Assembly: GCF_038500265.1 (NCBI RefSeq)
Contig: NZ_CP150637.1
Span: forward strand, 2,125,501 to 2,189,500
Length of the DNA stretch: 64,000 bases
Direction: 5' to 3'
Source of the DNA: Ignatzschineria larvae DSM 13226
GTDB taxonomy: Bacteria > Pseudomonadota > Gammaproteobacteria > Cardiobacteriales > Wohlfahrtiimonadaceae
Part shown: positions 47,076 through 55,995 of the stretch, one piece after another
Position numbering within the stretch: the stretch's first letter is position 1
How the letters are laid out: each line of letters begins with the position of its first letter
Made by a program: the position numbers and the translations under genes
The notes under the pieces: model-generated
What the model was told of the DNA's origin: nothing
Seen by the model: the letters and a program-made list of their open reading frames with translations, nothing else
The model's database searches: none

Positions 47076-47263
47076 TAGACAACACATAATACGATCGTGC
47101 AGCTTTGAAGTTTTAATGCTTTAAAATTGTGTATGCTTTATCTCAAAAATAATCTCTCAACAAAAGCTTTCGAGAAATTATTGGTGATCTAATATTAGAG
47201 TGGATAAGAGACCTGAATAAGAGATTTTATTGACCTAATTTATACTTCTACAAGCCATTCATC

Positions 47264-48289
47264 ATGACACAGACTATAAAACCTGAATCATACGACACAA
47301 CCACGAATTCTGAACCCTTAATTTTCCCCATTATTGATCTTCATTGTGATGCGTTAATGAAGCTCTCTGATGGTAAGGGGAAGCTCTCCTTTACCGATGG
47401 AGAATCCCTCGATATTAATTTTAAGAAATTGAAAATAGGCAATGTAAAGCTTCAAGCCTTTGCCATCTTCGTCTATCCATCAATGCCGTCAAATAATCAA
47501 TTTCAAGAAGTATTAGATCAAATTCATTATTTCTATACAGAAGTGTTGGCTAAACATCCTGAAATGAAACTCATCCGAAAATGGTCTGAGTTAAGCGAAT
47601 TAAAAGAAGGTGAGATTGGCGCAATTTTAACACTTGAAGGTGTTGATCCCATTGGTAATGATCTCCACAAATTGACCATCCTCTATCAATTAGGGGTTCG
47701 TTCTATTGGGCTGACTTGGAATAGTGGTAATCTCGCTGCCGATGGCGTTGCTGAGGCTCGAGGTGCAGGCTTAAGTCGCTTTGGAAAACAGATCGTTGAA
47801 TGGTGTAATCATCATCAAGTATTTGTCGATGTCTCCCACCTACACCCATCAGGATTTTGGGATGTCATGGAGTTAGCCCAATATCCTATTGCAAGCCACT
47901 CCAATAGTAAGGTCATTTGTGATCACCGCCGCAATTTAGATGATGCACAAATTAAGGCGATGATTGAGCGGGATGCCATGATTCATATTGTCTTCTGTCC
48001 TGCCTTTGTTAAAGAAGGTGGAAAAGCAACTATTAAAGATCTTATTAGGCATATTGATCATATTGTTGCATTAGGAGGGCAAAAAAATATTGGATTAGGC
48101 TCCGACTTTGATGGCATTGAATCAAAAGTTGAGCAACTAGAAGATGCCTCTATGTATCACAATCTCATTACATCACTACAGACTCATTATAGTAATGAAG
48201 AAATTGCTGATTTTACGCATCGGAATTTTGAATATTTTTGCCAAAAAAGGTTAAGCACACTAAGCGCAAAAATAAAGCCTTTTCAATAA
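47264..48289 (+). CDS. M19 family (renal-type) dipeptidase
   Basis: 341 residues. Zinc-dependent dipeptidase of the amidohydrolase fold. Metal ligands: IIDLHCDA near residue 23, the Glu in LTLEGVDP near 125, VDVSHLH near 187, HSNSKVICDHRRN near 210, and GSDFDGI near 282. No signal peptide, so cytoplasmic. It may process D-amino-acid or Cys-Gly dipeptides as other members do. Its 3' end overlaps a hairpin that better serves the convergent gene. Confidence 0.9.
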   Translation: MTQTIKPESYDTTTNSEPLIFPIIDLHCDALMKLSDGKGKLSFTDGESLDINFKKLKIGNVKLQAFAIFVYPSMPSNNQFQEVLDQIHYFYTEVLAKHPEMKLIRKWSELSELKEGEIGAILTLEGVDPIGNDLHKLTILYQLGVRSIGLTWNSGNLAADGVAEARGAGLSRFGKQIVEWCNHHQVFVDVSHLHPSGFWDVMELAQYPIASHSNSKVICDHRRNLDDAQIKAMIERDAMIHIVFCPAFVKEGGKATIKDLIRHIDHIVALGGQKNIGLGSDFDGIESKVEQLEDASMYHNLITSLQTHYSNEEIADFTHRNFEYFCQKRLSTLSAKIKPFQ

Positions 48290-48301
48290 AAAAGGCTTTA
48301 T
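48264..48301 (-). terminator. terminator overlapping the dipeptidase stop
   Basis: ATAAAGCCTTTT/AAAAGGCTTTAT, 6-base loop. On the minus strand TTTTT follows, so it suits the outer-membrane protein gene at 48395; the left arm lies within the last dipeptidase codons. Confidence 0.65.
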
Positions 48302-48394
48302 AAGCTTATAGAGAGATTCAAGAGGATTCATATCTACTTTGTGAGCCTACCGAGCGTTAATTCACTTACTAGATCCTGACCACTCAAACATCAC

Positions 48395-49222
48395 TTATTT
48401 TAATTCTTGATATTCATCGCCCATCATTTGACGATGTTCTTTAAAGCTCACACGACCTTCACGTCCTTGATTAGCACGCTCAAAACTATCTCTCAATTCT
48501 GGTGTTACATGATCAGCATAAATATTTTCTTGATAATTAGAATCATCCTCAGTATATAACTCCCCCAACATATAACGAACACCTAAAGTAAACTCTGTAG
48601 AAGAGATTTTCGCTTTCATTTTTTGGTTTTGTGTCCCAAATCGACTCACTCCAGTATCAGCTTTCCCCATATCAACATATCGGAACCCTAAATCGATATG
48701 CGTATTATCAATGGGTTTAAAAGAGACTCCAGCGCCAAGCGACCAAGCGAAATTACCATTACTACTAGTATTGAAACTATAAGCTTCACTATTTTGATAA
48801 CCCGAAGATTTTAATCGTGCATAACCCACACCGGCCGTACCATAAATAGAAAACAGATCATTAACAGGATACGTAAGATAACCATTAAGCATGATCCGTT
48901 GTCCCTTAACCTTATGATAGTTCATATCTAAACCTTGGGAAGAGGTAAACTCATTTTTCTTAGGCAGCACATACTCAAAACCCAATCGGAATAAGTCATT
49001 AAACTGATAACCAACACCTAAAGAACCCGTTACAAAGCTTTTACTATTCTTATGAACTGTAAATGTACTGTCTTGGAGTTGAGGAGAATTATGCATATCT
49101 TTTGCTTTCTTTTTGGCCGCAATGATATCAGCACCTACATAAAATCCCTTGGTGATATCAGTTTCTGCATTTGAAACTGCCCCTAATAGTAATGTAGCAG
49201 CTAGTAAGGCTCGGATTTTCAT
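48395..49222 (-). CDS. outer-membrane beta-barrel protein with C-terminal extension
   Basis: 275 residues. Signal peptide MKIRALLAATLLLGAVSNA. Alternating strands such as GSLGVGYQFNDLFRLGFEY, SIYGTAGVGYARL and SSTEFTLGVRYML indicate an eight-stranded OmpA/opacity-type barrel of about 190 residues. After it comes a 40-residue hydrophilic, charged tail without OmpA peptidoglycan-binding motif. Role unknown. An IS5-family element ends 72 bp upstream of the start and might supply or disrupt its promoter. Confidence 0.8.
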   Translation of the reverse strand: MKIRALLAATLLLGAVSNAETDITKGFYVGADIIAAKKKAKDMHNSPQLQDSTFTVHKNSKSFVTGSLGVGYQFNDLFRLGFEYVLPKKNEFTSSQGLDMNYHKVKGQRIMLNGYLTYPVNDLFSIYGTAGVGYARLKSSGYQNSEAYSFNTSSNGNFAWSLGAGVSFKPIDNTHIDLGFRYVDMGKADTGVSRFGTQNQKMKAKISSTEFTLGVRYMLGELYTEDDSNYQENIYADHVTPELRDSFERANQGREGRVSFKEHRQMMGDEYQELK

Positions 49223-49294
49223 ATTACCTTTTCCCTGTATAAGAAGTTGTTGGTTGCTATTATAAACTGAATACTCTAATTATTGTAATATCTA

Positions 49295-50144
49295 GGGGCT
49301 GTTGAACATTGCAGTTCAAAATAAAAAAAGCGAGCGGTAGAATATTATCGTCAAAAAAAACCTACCTCTCGCTATGTCTCGAACCATGCTTACAGATAAA
49401 CTATGGCTGAAACTGAAGCCTATTCTCCTAGATTTGAATATCTATGACAAACCAAATTTAAGAAATATCGTTGAGGGTATTCTATTTAGAATGAGAACAG
49501 GTGTTCCTTGGAGGGATATTCCTGAGCAATTTGGGCGACCTAATACTATTTTTAAAACTTTTAGTCGTTGGTCTAAAAATAACAAGCTCTTGAAATTATT
49601 TAAAAAACTATCACAAGATGTTGACTATGAATGGCTGTTTATAGATGCAACTCACATTAGAGCTCACCAGCATAGCACAGGAGCAACCGCAGATAATCCT
49701 CAAGCAATATCTAAAAGTGTTGGTGGAAATAGTTCAAAAATTCATATGATCGTAGATGCTTGCGGTAATCCCTGTGAATTTATCGTAACAGATGGAACGA
49801 CCCACGATATCAAGGTCGCTCCAGAGCTACTTAGCAGGGTTCATTTAAATACGACAGATTACGTTAGTGCAGATAAAGGTTATGATTCTGAGAGTTTTAG
49901 AGAAGATATTATAAATCAAGGAGCTAAAGCTATTATTCCTAAAAAGAGGAATACTCTTACGAATAATAATCATATGGACTGGCATATTTATAAAACTCGG
50001 CATTTAGTGGAGAATGCATTTGCAAGGCTGAAACATTTTAGAAGTATAGCAACAAGATATGACAAGCTAAAACAACATTATGAAAACAACGTTGCTTTAG
50101 CTTGTGCCTATATTTGGCTGAAGTTATGAATGTTCAACAGCCCC
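49295..50144 (+). mobile_element. IS5-family insertion sequence, complete
   Basis: 850 bp with perfect ends GGGGCTGTTGAACATT and its inverse AATGTTCAACAGCCCC. TA flanks both ends, consistent with a short target duplication. It lies between the barrel-protein gene and alr. Confidence 0.92.
49374..50129 (+). CDS. IS5-family transposase
   Basis: 251 residues in one open frame. N-terminal helical DNA-binding part (GILFRMRTGVPWRDIPEQFG near 36), then the DDE domain: D in LFIDATHIRAH (about 91), D in VSADKGYDS (about 164) and E in HLVENAFARLKHFR (about 213). No frameshift is present, unlike the two-frame members of the family. Intact and possibly active. Confidence 0.94.
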   Translation: MSRTMLTDKLWLKLKPILLDLNIYDKPNLRNIVEGILFRMRTGVPWRDIPEQFGRPNTIFKTFSRWSKNNKLLKLFKKLSQDVDYEWLFIDATHIRAHQHSTGATADNPQAISKSVGGNSSKIHMIVDACGNPCEFIVTDGTTHDIKVAPELLSRVHLNTTDYVSADKGYDSESFREDIINQGAKAIIPKKRNTLTNNNHMDWHIYKTRHLVENAFARLKHFRSIATRYDKLKQHYENNVALACAYIWLKL

Positions 50145-50244
50145 TATTCACTTACATTTATATTATTAATTTTCGACCTAACTTTAAAAGGTTACTTAAA
50201 TACCACAGTATTACCTATTTTTCATCAACTATTGTAAAGTAAGG

Positions 50245-51318
50245 CTAAGATTGTCTCAGAAAAAGCACTCGATTCGAGACATGGGTCAAAATAGTATAAG
50301 GAATTGTTCCTGCCCATCGTGCAACATGTTCAATAGGAATATCTCTTCCAAAGACTTCTACAAAAAGATCCCAATTTTCAGGAGGAACTGCACGCAAATC
50401 AATCATCATCATATCCATCGCAGGTCTGCCTATGATAGGTGCTTTGAATCCATTTACTAAAACATATGCTTCTTCACTGACCTCCCGAGGATAGCCATCT
50501 GCATAGCCACAAGCAATCACACCAATCGACATTGTTTCTGGCGCAATAAACTTAGCACCGTAGCCAACGCTTTCTCCTGCCTGAATTTCCATTGTATGAA
50601 TAATCTTCGATTCTAAATATAAAAGTGGTTGTAAATCAAAATCTTTTCCAATAGTACCATCGATCGGCGATACTCCATAGAGTGAAATACCCATTCTGAT
50701 AAGATGATAGTGAGTATCAGAAGCTGTTAAAATAGCAGCAGAATTCGCTAATGAGAGAGGATACCCAAGGGTTGTAAGCGGTTTCATACGCTCAACTTGC
50801 TGTAAAAATAGCGAAGAATCTTTTTCATCAGATGTTGCGAAATGTGTCATCAAGGTTATTTGTCGAACGACTCGGATATGCTTTAAGGCTGCTAATATCG
50901 AAAGAACCTCATCAGGTTTAAAACCTAAGCGATGCATTCCTGTATCTACCTTTACAAATACGTCTATAGGTAATGAGAGTTGAGCTTTTTTGAGCATCTC
51001 TAATTGCCGCACATTACTAATAGTAATCCAATATCCGGCTTTAGCTGCAATTTCATACTCAGATTGAGAAAAGAGCCCTTCTAATAAGAGTATAGGTAGC
51101 TGGCAACCGTGGGATCTAATCACATCAGCTTCTTCCCGCATGGCAACTGCTAAGCAATCTACGGATCGCGACAAAATAGGCAGAAGATTTTCCACACGAT
51201 GCCCATAGGCGTTAGCCTTTACGACAGCACAATAACGACTATGGGGAGATTTAGATTTTAAAACAGCTAAATTGTTACGTAGTGCCGTTTCAGAGAAATA
51301 TGCAATCAAAGGTCTCAT
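50245..51318 (-). CDS. alr: alanine racemase
   Basis: 357 residues. PLP enzyme making D-alanine for peptidoglycan. Lys34 in VVKANAYGH binds PLP; the second catalytic Tyr lies in SVGYGAKF near 253. IACGYADGYPR near 272 and RPAMDMMMIDL near 300 are family hallmarks. Single gene downstream of the GST gene on the same strand with a 138-bp gap. Whether it is biosynthetic (Alr) or catabolic (DadX) cannot be told; it is not next to the dadA-like gene. Confidence 0.95.
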   Translation of the reverse strand: MRPLIAYFSETALRNNLAVLKSKSPHSRYCAVVKANAYGHRVENLLPILSRSVDCLAVAMREEADVIRSHGCQLPILLLEGLFSQSEYEIAAKAGYWITISNVRQLEMLKKAQLSLPIDVFVKVDTGMHRLGFKPDEVLSILAALKHIRVVRQITLMTHFATSDEKDSSLFLQQVERMKPLTTLGYPLSLANSAAILTASDTHYHLIRMGISLYGVSPIDGTIGKDFDLQPLLYLESKIIHTMEIQAGESVGYGAKFIAPETMSIGVIACGYADGYPREVSEEAYVLVNGFKAPIIGRPAMDMMMIDLRAVPPENWDLFVEVFGRDIPIEHVARWAGTIPYTILTHVSNRVLFLRQS

Positions 51319-51456
51319 AATTACCTATATGTTTTATCTTATCGGTCAACTCCATCGACATAGAGTAGCCATGACAAATAACATTCAAGGATTATTTCAA
51401 TCGATCAGAAATCGGAGATCTTATATCACAAATCCTAACTGAGAATTCATAGCACT

Positions 51457-52116
51457 CTATGCATCCTGAAATAAGATACCACCATTTGCTTTTTGTAGTG
51501 CGATAAATTGTGCTGTCCAATCACCCGCTGTGATTTGTAAAATCGCATGATGCGTTAACAATTTATTGCTAAGCGCCTGTAATTTTGGGAAATCCGCCAA
51601 TAAATCTTCAGCACCTAATGAGAGAAGCACATCTTGACGAATAAAAAATGGTGCTAAAACAACATCTACCGCCGTCATACTTTCACCACTGAAGTAGGTA
51701 CGGCCACAACGCGCTTCAAGAATCGCTAATTTATCCCGCATCAACGTCATCTGAGCATTAACTTCATCCCTGTTAGTTGCTCGCATGCAAAGATGCTGCG
51801 GCCCATAAAGCTCTCCGGCAACCCCTGCCCATGCTCGTTGCAATGCTCTCTTAGCAGGTAATTTAGCATAGATAGAAGGTACCTTATTGAGTTCCTCAAT
51901 ATATTCAACAATCGCCATAGACTCAAAAAGTACTTCCCCTGTTGTGACTTTCATCACCGGTACTTTTCCAAGAGGTGACCACTCTTTAAACCATTCCGGG
52001 AGCTCTGCATGAGGATCTAGCCAGATGGATTCAAAATCAACCGCTTTCTCATTTAAAGTAATTAAAACTCTTTGCACATAAGGACAAAAGGGATACCCCA
52101 CAACTTGGTAACTCAT
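51457..52116 (-). CDS. glutathione S-transferase family protein
   Basis: 219 residues. N-terminal thioredoxin-like domain with YPFCPYVQRV near residue 8 (a Cys-type active site as in omega/beta GSTs), cis-Pro in GKVPVMKV and FESMAIVEYIEE for glutathione. The C-terminal helical domain starts about 90. Likely glutathione-dependent thiol transferase or dehydroascorbate-reductase-like activity; substrate unknown. Confidence 0.88.
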   Translation of the reverse strand: MSYQVVGYPFCPYVQRVLITLNEKAVDFESIWLDPHAELPEWFKEWSPLGKVPVMKVTTGEVLFESMAIVEYIEELNKVPSIYAKLPAKRALQRAWAGVAGELYGPQHLCMRATNRDEVNAQMTLMRDKLAILEARCGRTYFSGESMTAVDVVLAPFFIRQDVLLSLGAEDLLADFPKLQALSNKLLTHHAILQITAGDWTAQFIALQKANGGILFQDA

Positions 52117-52303
52117 ACATTCTCCACTAACAATTGTTATCGAACAGCAACTCTAATTAAAATAAAGCACAACGATAGGTAAATAGCTTTATTTAGTCTA
52201 TCATATTAGATGATAAATAAGGCCGATTATACAAACTTCTATTACAATTCCAATAGATCTCTTTAAAAATATTGACCTTACATATATTTAACTTAGGTAT
52301 ATT

Positions 52304-52342
52304 TATATCTTATCTATATCTTATCTATACCTTACCTATATC
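52304..52342. repeat. 11-bp tandem repeat upstream of ygfZ
   Basis: TATATCTTATC twice exactly, then TATACCTTACC and TATATC. About 3.5 units in the divergent gap between the GST and ygfZ genes, 38 bp upstream of the ygfZ ATG. Confidence 0.75.
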
Positions 52343-52379
52343 ATATTCATTGATGACAGATTTACTACGGAGGTGTTTC

Positions 52380-53135
52380 ATGTCAATTTCCCTAAGCCGA
52401 TTACGCGTTGAGGGCCAAGATGCGGCCACGTTTTTACAAGGGCAAATTACAGCAGATATTCACCATCTTAACTTTCTTTTGCCTTGCCAAAACCATGAGA
52501 GAACTACCGGGCTTGCGGCGCTCTGTAATCGCCAAGGTCGCGTGATTACCCTCTTTTGGATTATCAAAACAGACAGTGGTTTTAATCTTCTTCTCCCATC
52601 GGCTCTTGCGGAAAAAGTCGCACAATATCTCAAAATTTTTATCTTTAGAGCAAAAGTGACTCTAACTATTGAAGATGTAACAGAAGCAGATCTTATAACA
52701 CTGCCCTCTGAACTCATTATTCCTTGGATTACAGAAAGCAACAGCGAAGCTTATGTGCCACAAATGTTAAGCCTTGATATTCTTGGTGCTATTAGCTTTA
52801 AAAAAGGGTGTTATACCGGACAAGAGATTGTGGCACGGATGCAATATCTCGGAAAACACAAGCGTAGACTCGCACTCATTGAAGTTTCATCACAAGATGC
52901 CCTCACAATCAACGGAAAACTGATCGCTGCATCAGGGATAGATGCCGGGGATATTGTCTATTTTGATAGAGATAAGGCACTTGTTGTTCTTAGACTTTCT
53001 GAACAGAATAAACCACTCACTTTAGCTGATCATCCCGAGATTTCGGTATCATTACGTCATATCTGGCATGAGGCGAATGAAACAGATACTCTTGATCATC
53101 AAGAAGATGACCATGAAGAGAATGATGAAAATTAG
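52380..53135 (+). CDS. ygfZ: YgfZ/CAF17-like folate-binding iron-sulfur protein, short form
   Basis: 251 residues versus about 326 in E. coli. YgfZ supports assembly or repair of some 4Fe-4S enzymes using tetrahydrofolate. The signature KGCYTGQEIVARMQYLGK near 140 is intact, with its essential Cys. The start MSISLSRLRVEGQDAATFLQ is supported by GGAGG 6 bases upstream. The shortening falls in the middle domain. The C-terminal 20 residues are strongly acidic and His-rich (DHQEDDHEEN). Confidence 0.85.
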   Translation: MSISLSRLRVEGQDAATFLQGQITADIHHLNFLLPCQNHERTTGLAALCNRQGRVITLFWIIKTDSGFNLLLPSALAEKVAQYLKIFIFRAKVTLTIEDVTEADLITLPSELIIPWITESNSEAYVPQMLSLDILGAISFKKGCYTGQEIVARMQYLGKHKRRLALIEVSSQDALTINGKLIAASGIDAGDIVYFDRDKALVVLRLSEQNKPLTLADHPEISVSLRHIWHEANETDTLDHQEDDHEENDEN

Positions 53136-53315
53136 ATCCATTAGCTATTAATGAAACGCTATATTCTCTAATCTTAACCGAATCAGGAAATCGATCAAAT
53201 AACATTGAACAAGATTATTTGTATCTTGTCATATCAAGATGATGGAGATTACGCTAGAGTATTAATTACCCCATAGATTAATTGACCCATAGCATTAGGA
53301 AGGAGATAGCAAATT

Positions 53316-54344
53316 ATGGCAAAGCATATTGGAATCTTAACTGCCGGCGGCGATTGCCAAGGCCTGAATGCCGCACTTCGTGGTATTACCCTCTCTGCAC
53401 TCAGAGAAGGATGGAAAGTGACCGGCATTCATGATGGTTTTGTCGGTCTTGCCGAGAAATCCCACAGTGAATTAACATTCAAAGATGTCTATGATATTGC
53501 CGGAACAGGCGGCACCATTCTTGGAACCGGTCGTGGTGGTGGTCGTGCTCGCAATACAGAAGAAGCCGTTCAAGCGTGTGTCGAGAGCTTTCATGAAATA
53601 GGGTTAGATGCACTGATCTGCTTAGGAGGCGATGGTACACAAAGATTCTCCTCTTATCTTCACGAAGCTGGGATTCCGGTCGTCACACTCCCTAAGACGA
53701 TCGACAATGATATTGCCCATACAGATGTGACCTTTGGCTACGATACTGCCGTTCATGTCTCTTCAATGGCGCTAGATCGCCTCCGTACTACTGCAGATTC
53801 CCATCATCGTTTGATGATTTTAGAAGTCATGGGACGAGATGCCGGTTGGTTAGCTGCCGGTGCCGCATTAGCTGGATCTGCCGATATTTGTCTAATTCCC
53901 GAAATTCCCTACTCACTTGAAGCGATTGTCTCTTATATCAGAGAAAATATTCGCAATCGCCGCTCTGCACTGTTAGTAGTTGCGGAAGGAGCCATTTCAC
54001 AAGAGAATTATCGATTAGGTTTAACCCCGAAAAAACATGTAGAAGCGATAAAACTTGTGGATAGTATTCCTGAATTAACTGGCATGCAATCTCGTTTAAC
54101 AACCTTAGGTTACGTCAGCCGTGGAGGATCCCCTACGGCAACTGACCGTATCTTTGCAACGCAATGTGGTACTAAAGCAATTGAGTTCGTCAAGGAAGGA
54201 CGATTCGGTGTCATGGTCGCAGAGCAAGGTCGTGTCCTTGTGCCGGTTCCGATTGAAGAGGTTGCCGGTAATCCTCGTCTTCTACCAGTAGATCACCCAT
54301 TAATTGAGACGATGAAAGCGACCAATATCTGTATGGGTATCTAA
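53316..54344 (+). CDS. 6-phosphofructokinase, group III type
   Basis: 342 residues. Phosphorylates fructose 6-phosphate. GGDCQGLNA near residue 11, GGDGT at 104-108 and PKTIDND at 126-132. In this family Gly after the catalytic GGD favours ATP, whereas the Lys in PKTIDND is usual in PPi or group III enzymes; the Gly-plus-Lys combination is known from ATP-using group III enzymes. GRDAGWLA and EGAI also match. AAGGAGAT precedes the ATG. Direction of use (ATP versus PPi) is inferred. Confidence 0.9.
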   Translation: MAKHIGILTAGGDCQGLNAALRGITLSALREGWKVTGIHDGFVGLAEKSHSELTFKDVYDIAGTGGTILGTGRGGGRARNTEEAVQACVESFHEIGLDALICLGGDGTQRFSSYLHEAGIPVVTLPKTIDNDIAHTDVTFGYDTAVHVSSMALDRLRTTADSHHRLMILEVMGRDAGWLAAGAALAGSADICLIPEIPYSLEAIVSYIRENIRNRRSALLVVAEGAISQENYRLGLTPKKHVEAIKLVDSIPELTGMQSRLTTLGYVSRGGSPTATDRIFATQCGTKAIEFVKEGRFGVMVAEQGRVLVPVPIEEVAGNPRLLPVDHPLIETMKATNICMGI

Positions 54345-54409
54345 ATTCAGATGATTGATTTTCTATTGATTTAGGTCTATTGACCGAAGAAACTCAAGGG
54401 GAAAAAACT

Positions 54410-54440
54410 AGGATGTTATCGGAAAAACTGATACCATCCT
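54410..54440 (+). terminator. possible terminator after phosphofructokinase
   Basis: AGGATGTTATC/GATACCATCCT with one mismatch and a 9-base loop, followed by ATTCTTGTTT, a weak T tract. Confidence 0.45.
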
Positions 54441-54488
54441 ATTCTTGTTTATTTGAAATGTATCAGAAGGTAATTAAGAGAGAGTATT

Positions 54489-54878
54489 ATGAAGAAAATT
54501 ATTAATACCGATCATGCGCCTGCAGCGGTAGGCCCTTATTCACAAGGTAATGCATTAGGTAACCTTGTCTTCACATCCGGCCAATTACCCTTAAATCCTG
54601 AAACCATGAAGTTTCCTGAAGGTGGCATTAAAGAGCAAGCAGCTCAAGCGCTCGAGAATCTCAAGGCGATTTTGCAAGCGGCCGATGCAGATCTTTCAAC
54701 TGTTCTAAAAGTCACTTGTTATCTTGATGATATCAATGATTTTGCCGATTTTAATGAAGTCTATACCGACTTTTTCGGGACAGAAAATGCACCTGCGCGC
54801 TCTTGCTTTGAAGTAGGAGCATTACCAATGGGTGCACTCGTTGAAATCGAAGCAATTGCTTACCGTAAAGAAGATTAA
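54489..54878 (+). CDS. ridA: RidA family enamine/imine deaminase
   Basis: 129 residues, standard length. Speeds hydrolysis of reactive enamines such as 2-aminoacrylate. Conserved AAVGPYSQG near residue 12, FTSGQLPL near 29, and the Arg in APARSCFEVGALPMGALVEIEAIA near 105. Single gene followed by a strong terminator. Confidence 0.93.
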   Translation: MKKIINTDHAPAAVGPYSQGNALGNLVFTSGQLPLNPETMKFPEGGIKEQAAQALENLKAILQAADADLSTVLKVTCYLDDINDFADFNEVYTDFFGTENAPARSCFEVGALPMGALVEIEAIAYRKED

Positions 54879-54968
54879 TCTTATCTAAATTAGGGAATCT
54901 ATCAGTGATGCGCTTGATATTGTAATCATATGATGGATATCACCACATTAAAACATTCTTCAAATGTT

Positions 54969-55017
54969 AAAGCTGATTTGAAAAACCTGGATGCCCAAGT
55001 TTCAAATCAGCTTTTTT
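54969..55017 (+). terminator. Rho-independent terminator after ridA
   Basis: AAGCTGATTTGAAA/TTTCAAATCAGCTT, 16-base loop, then TTTT. It lies between convergent ridA and the TetR gene. Confidence 0.9.
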
Positions 55018-55055
55018 ATGGCTACTGTATTCGTTTAAAATTTTTATTCAACCAT

Positions 55056-55637
55056 TTAAGCGGCTAACAACTTATGGATACTTAAAGCGACTTCTTCCGT
55101 AAACGCTTTCCATGAAGAATGTTCTTCTTTAAAGAAGTGATACTGAATAAGCGGTTCTAATACTAATCCTGTATAGAGCGATACTAGCGTTAATAGCGTG
55201 ATTTTATTGCCTATCTCTCCAGTTTCAAGTCCTTCTGCTAACACATTTTGCATCCAAAAATGAGGTTTAAGATCATCTTCTACTGTAGGCCAAAATTTAT
55301 ATTGCGATAATAGAGCAAAACGAATACTTTCAGGCTCAGCGGCATACAATTGATAAGTATAACGTTGCATCTCTTGCAGTCGTTCAATAGCAGTCTTTTC
55401 CCGATCTTCAGCAATTCGTTTAATTTCGGCAGTATATGTACGAAGGATTAATCTAAAGAGATAGAGTGCCATCTCCTCTTTGCTCTTAAAATGCTTATAG
55501 AGTGCAGCCTCTGAAGTACCTGCTTCTCGAGAGATATCACGCACCGAGACTAGGTCATAGCCACGTTCTGCAAATAACTTTAAACTTGCTTCTAAATAGC
55601 GGGATTTACTCCCCTCTGTTGAAAAATCAAACTTCAT
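55056..55637 (-). CDS. TetR-family transcription regulator
   Basis: 193 residues. N-terminal helix-turn-helix (VRDISREAGTSEAALYKHFK, about 27-46) and an all-helical ligand domain. It is divergent from aas-lplT, and two matching operator-like sites lie in the shared gap, one near each start. Control of membrane-lipid repair genes in response to a fatty or lysolipid ligand is a reasonable inference. Confidence 0.9.
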   Translation of the reverse strand: MKFDFSTEGSKSRYLEASLKLFAERGYDLVSVRDISREAGTSEAALYKHFKSKEEMALYLFRLILRTYTAEIKRIAEDREKTAIERLQEMQRYTYQLYAAEPESIRFALLSQYKFWPTVEDDLKPHFWMQNVLAEGLETGEIGNKITLLTLVSLYTGLVLEPLIQYHFFKEEHSSWKAFTEEVALSIHKLLAA

Positions 55638-55662
55638 ATAGGCCTCTTAATAGCTAACATTC

Positions 55663-55679
55663 GTTAACTATAGTGTAAC
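55663..55679. promoter_or_regulatory. candidate TetR operator, tetR side
   Basis: GTTAACTATAGTGTAAC, a near-palindrome 26 bp upstream of the tetR start. It agrees with the site at 55853 at 13 of 17 positions. Confidence 0.5.
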
Positions 55680-55852
55680 AGAGGCAAGCTCGAGCGAAAA
55701 TAGACATTGTAATAAAAATCTTTGTGGTAATTAAAAGTAGGGAAGGACTACTTCATATTTTATTGAACGAAACACTCTCTAAAGAGCCCACAAGGTTAAC
55801 GCTTGATTACTTTTTTCTTGACTTCTCCTTTCACACAGATTAACCTATTGAA

Positions 55853-55869
55853 GTTAACTATCGTTTACT
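55853..55869. promoter_or_regulatory. candidate TetR operator, aas side
   Basis: GTTAACTATCGTTTACT, a second copy of the motif about 127 bp upstream of the aas start. The rest of the 358-bp divergent gap is AT-rich with no other clear element. Confidence 0.45.
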
Positions 55870-55995
55870 TTAGTGGTTGCACATAAATATATATCGTATC
55901 AATCGTGTATTATCTAGGTTTATAGCATTTTCTATCATGGATAATACATAGATAAATAAAGGTCGATCACCGGATTTACAAAGGAAATTTCAAAG

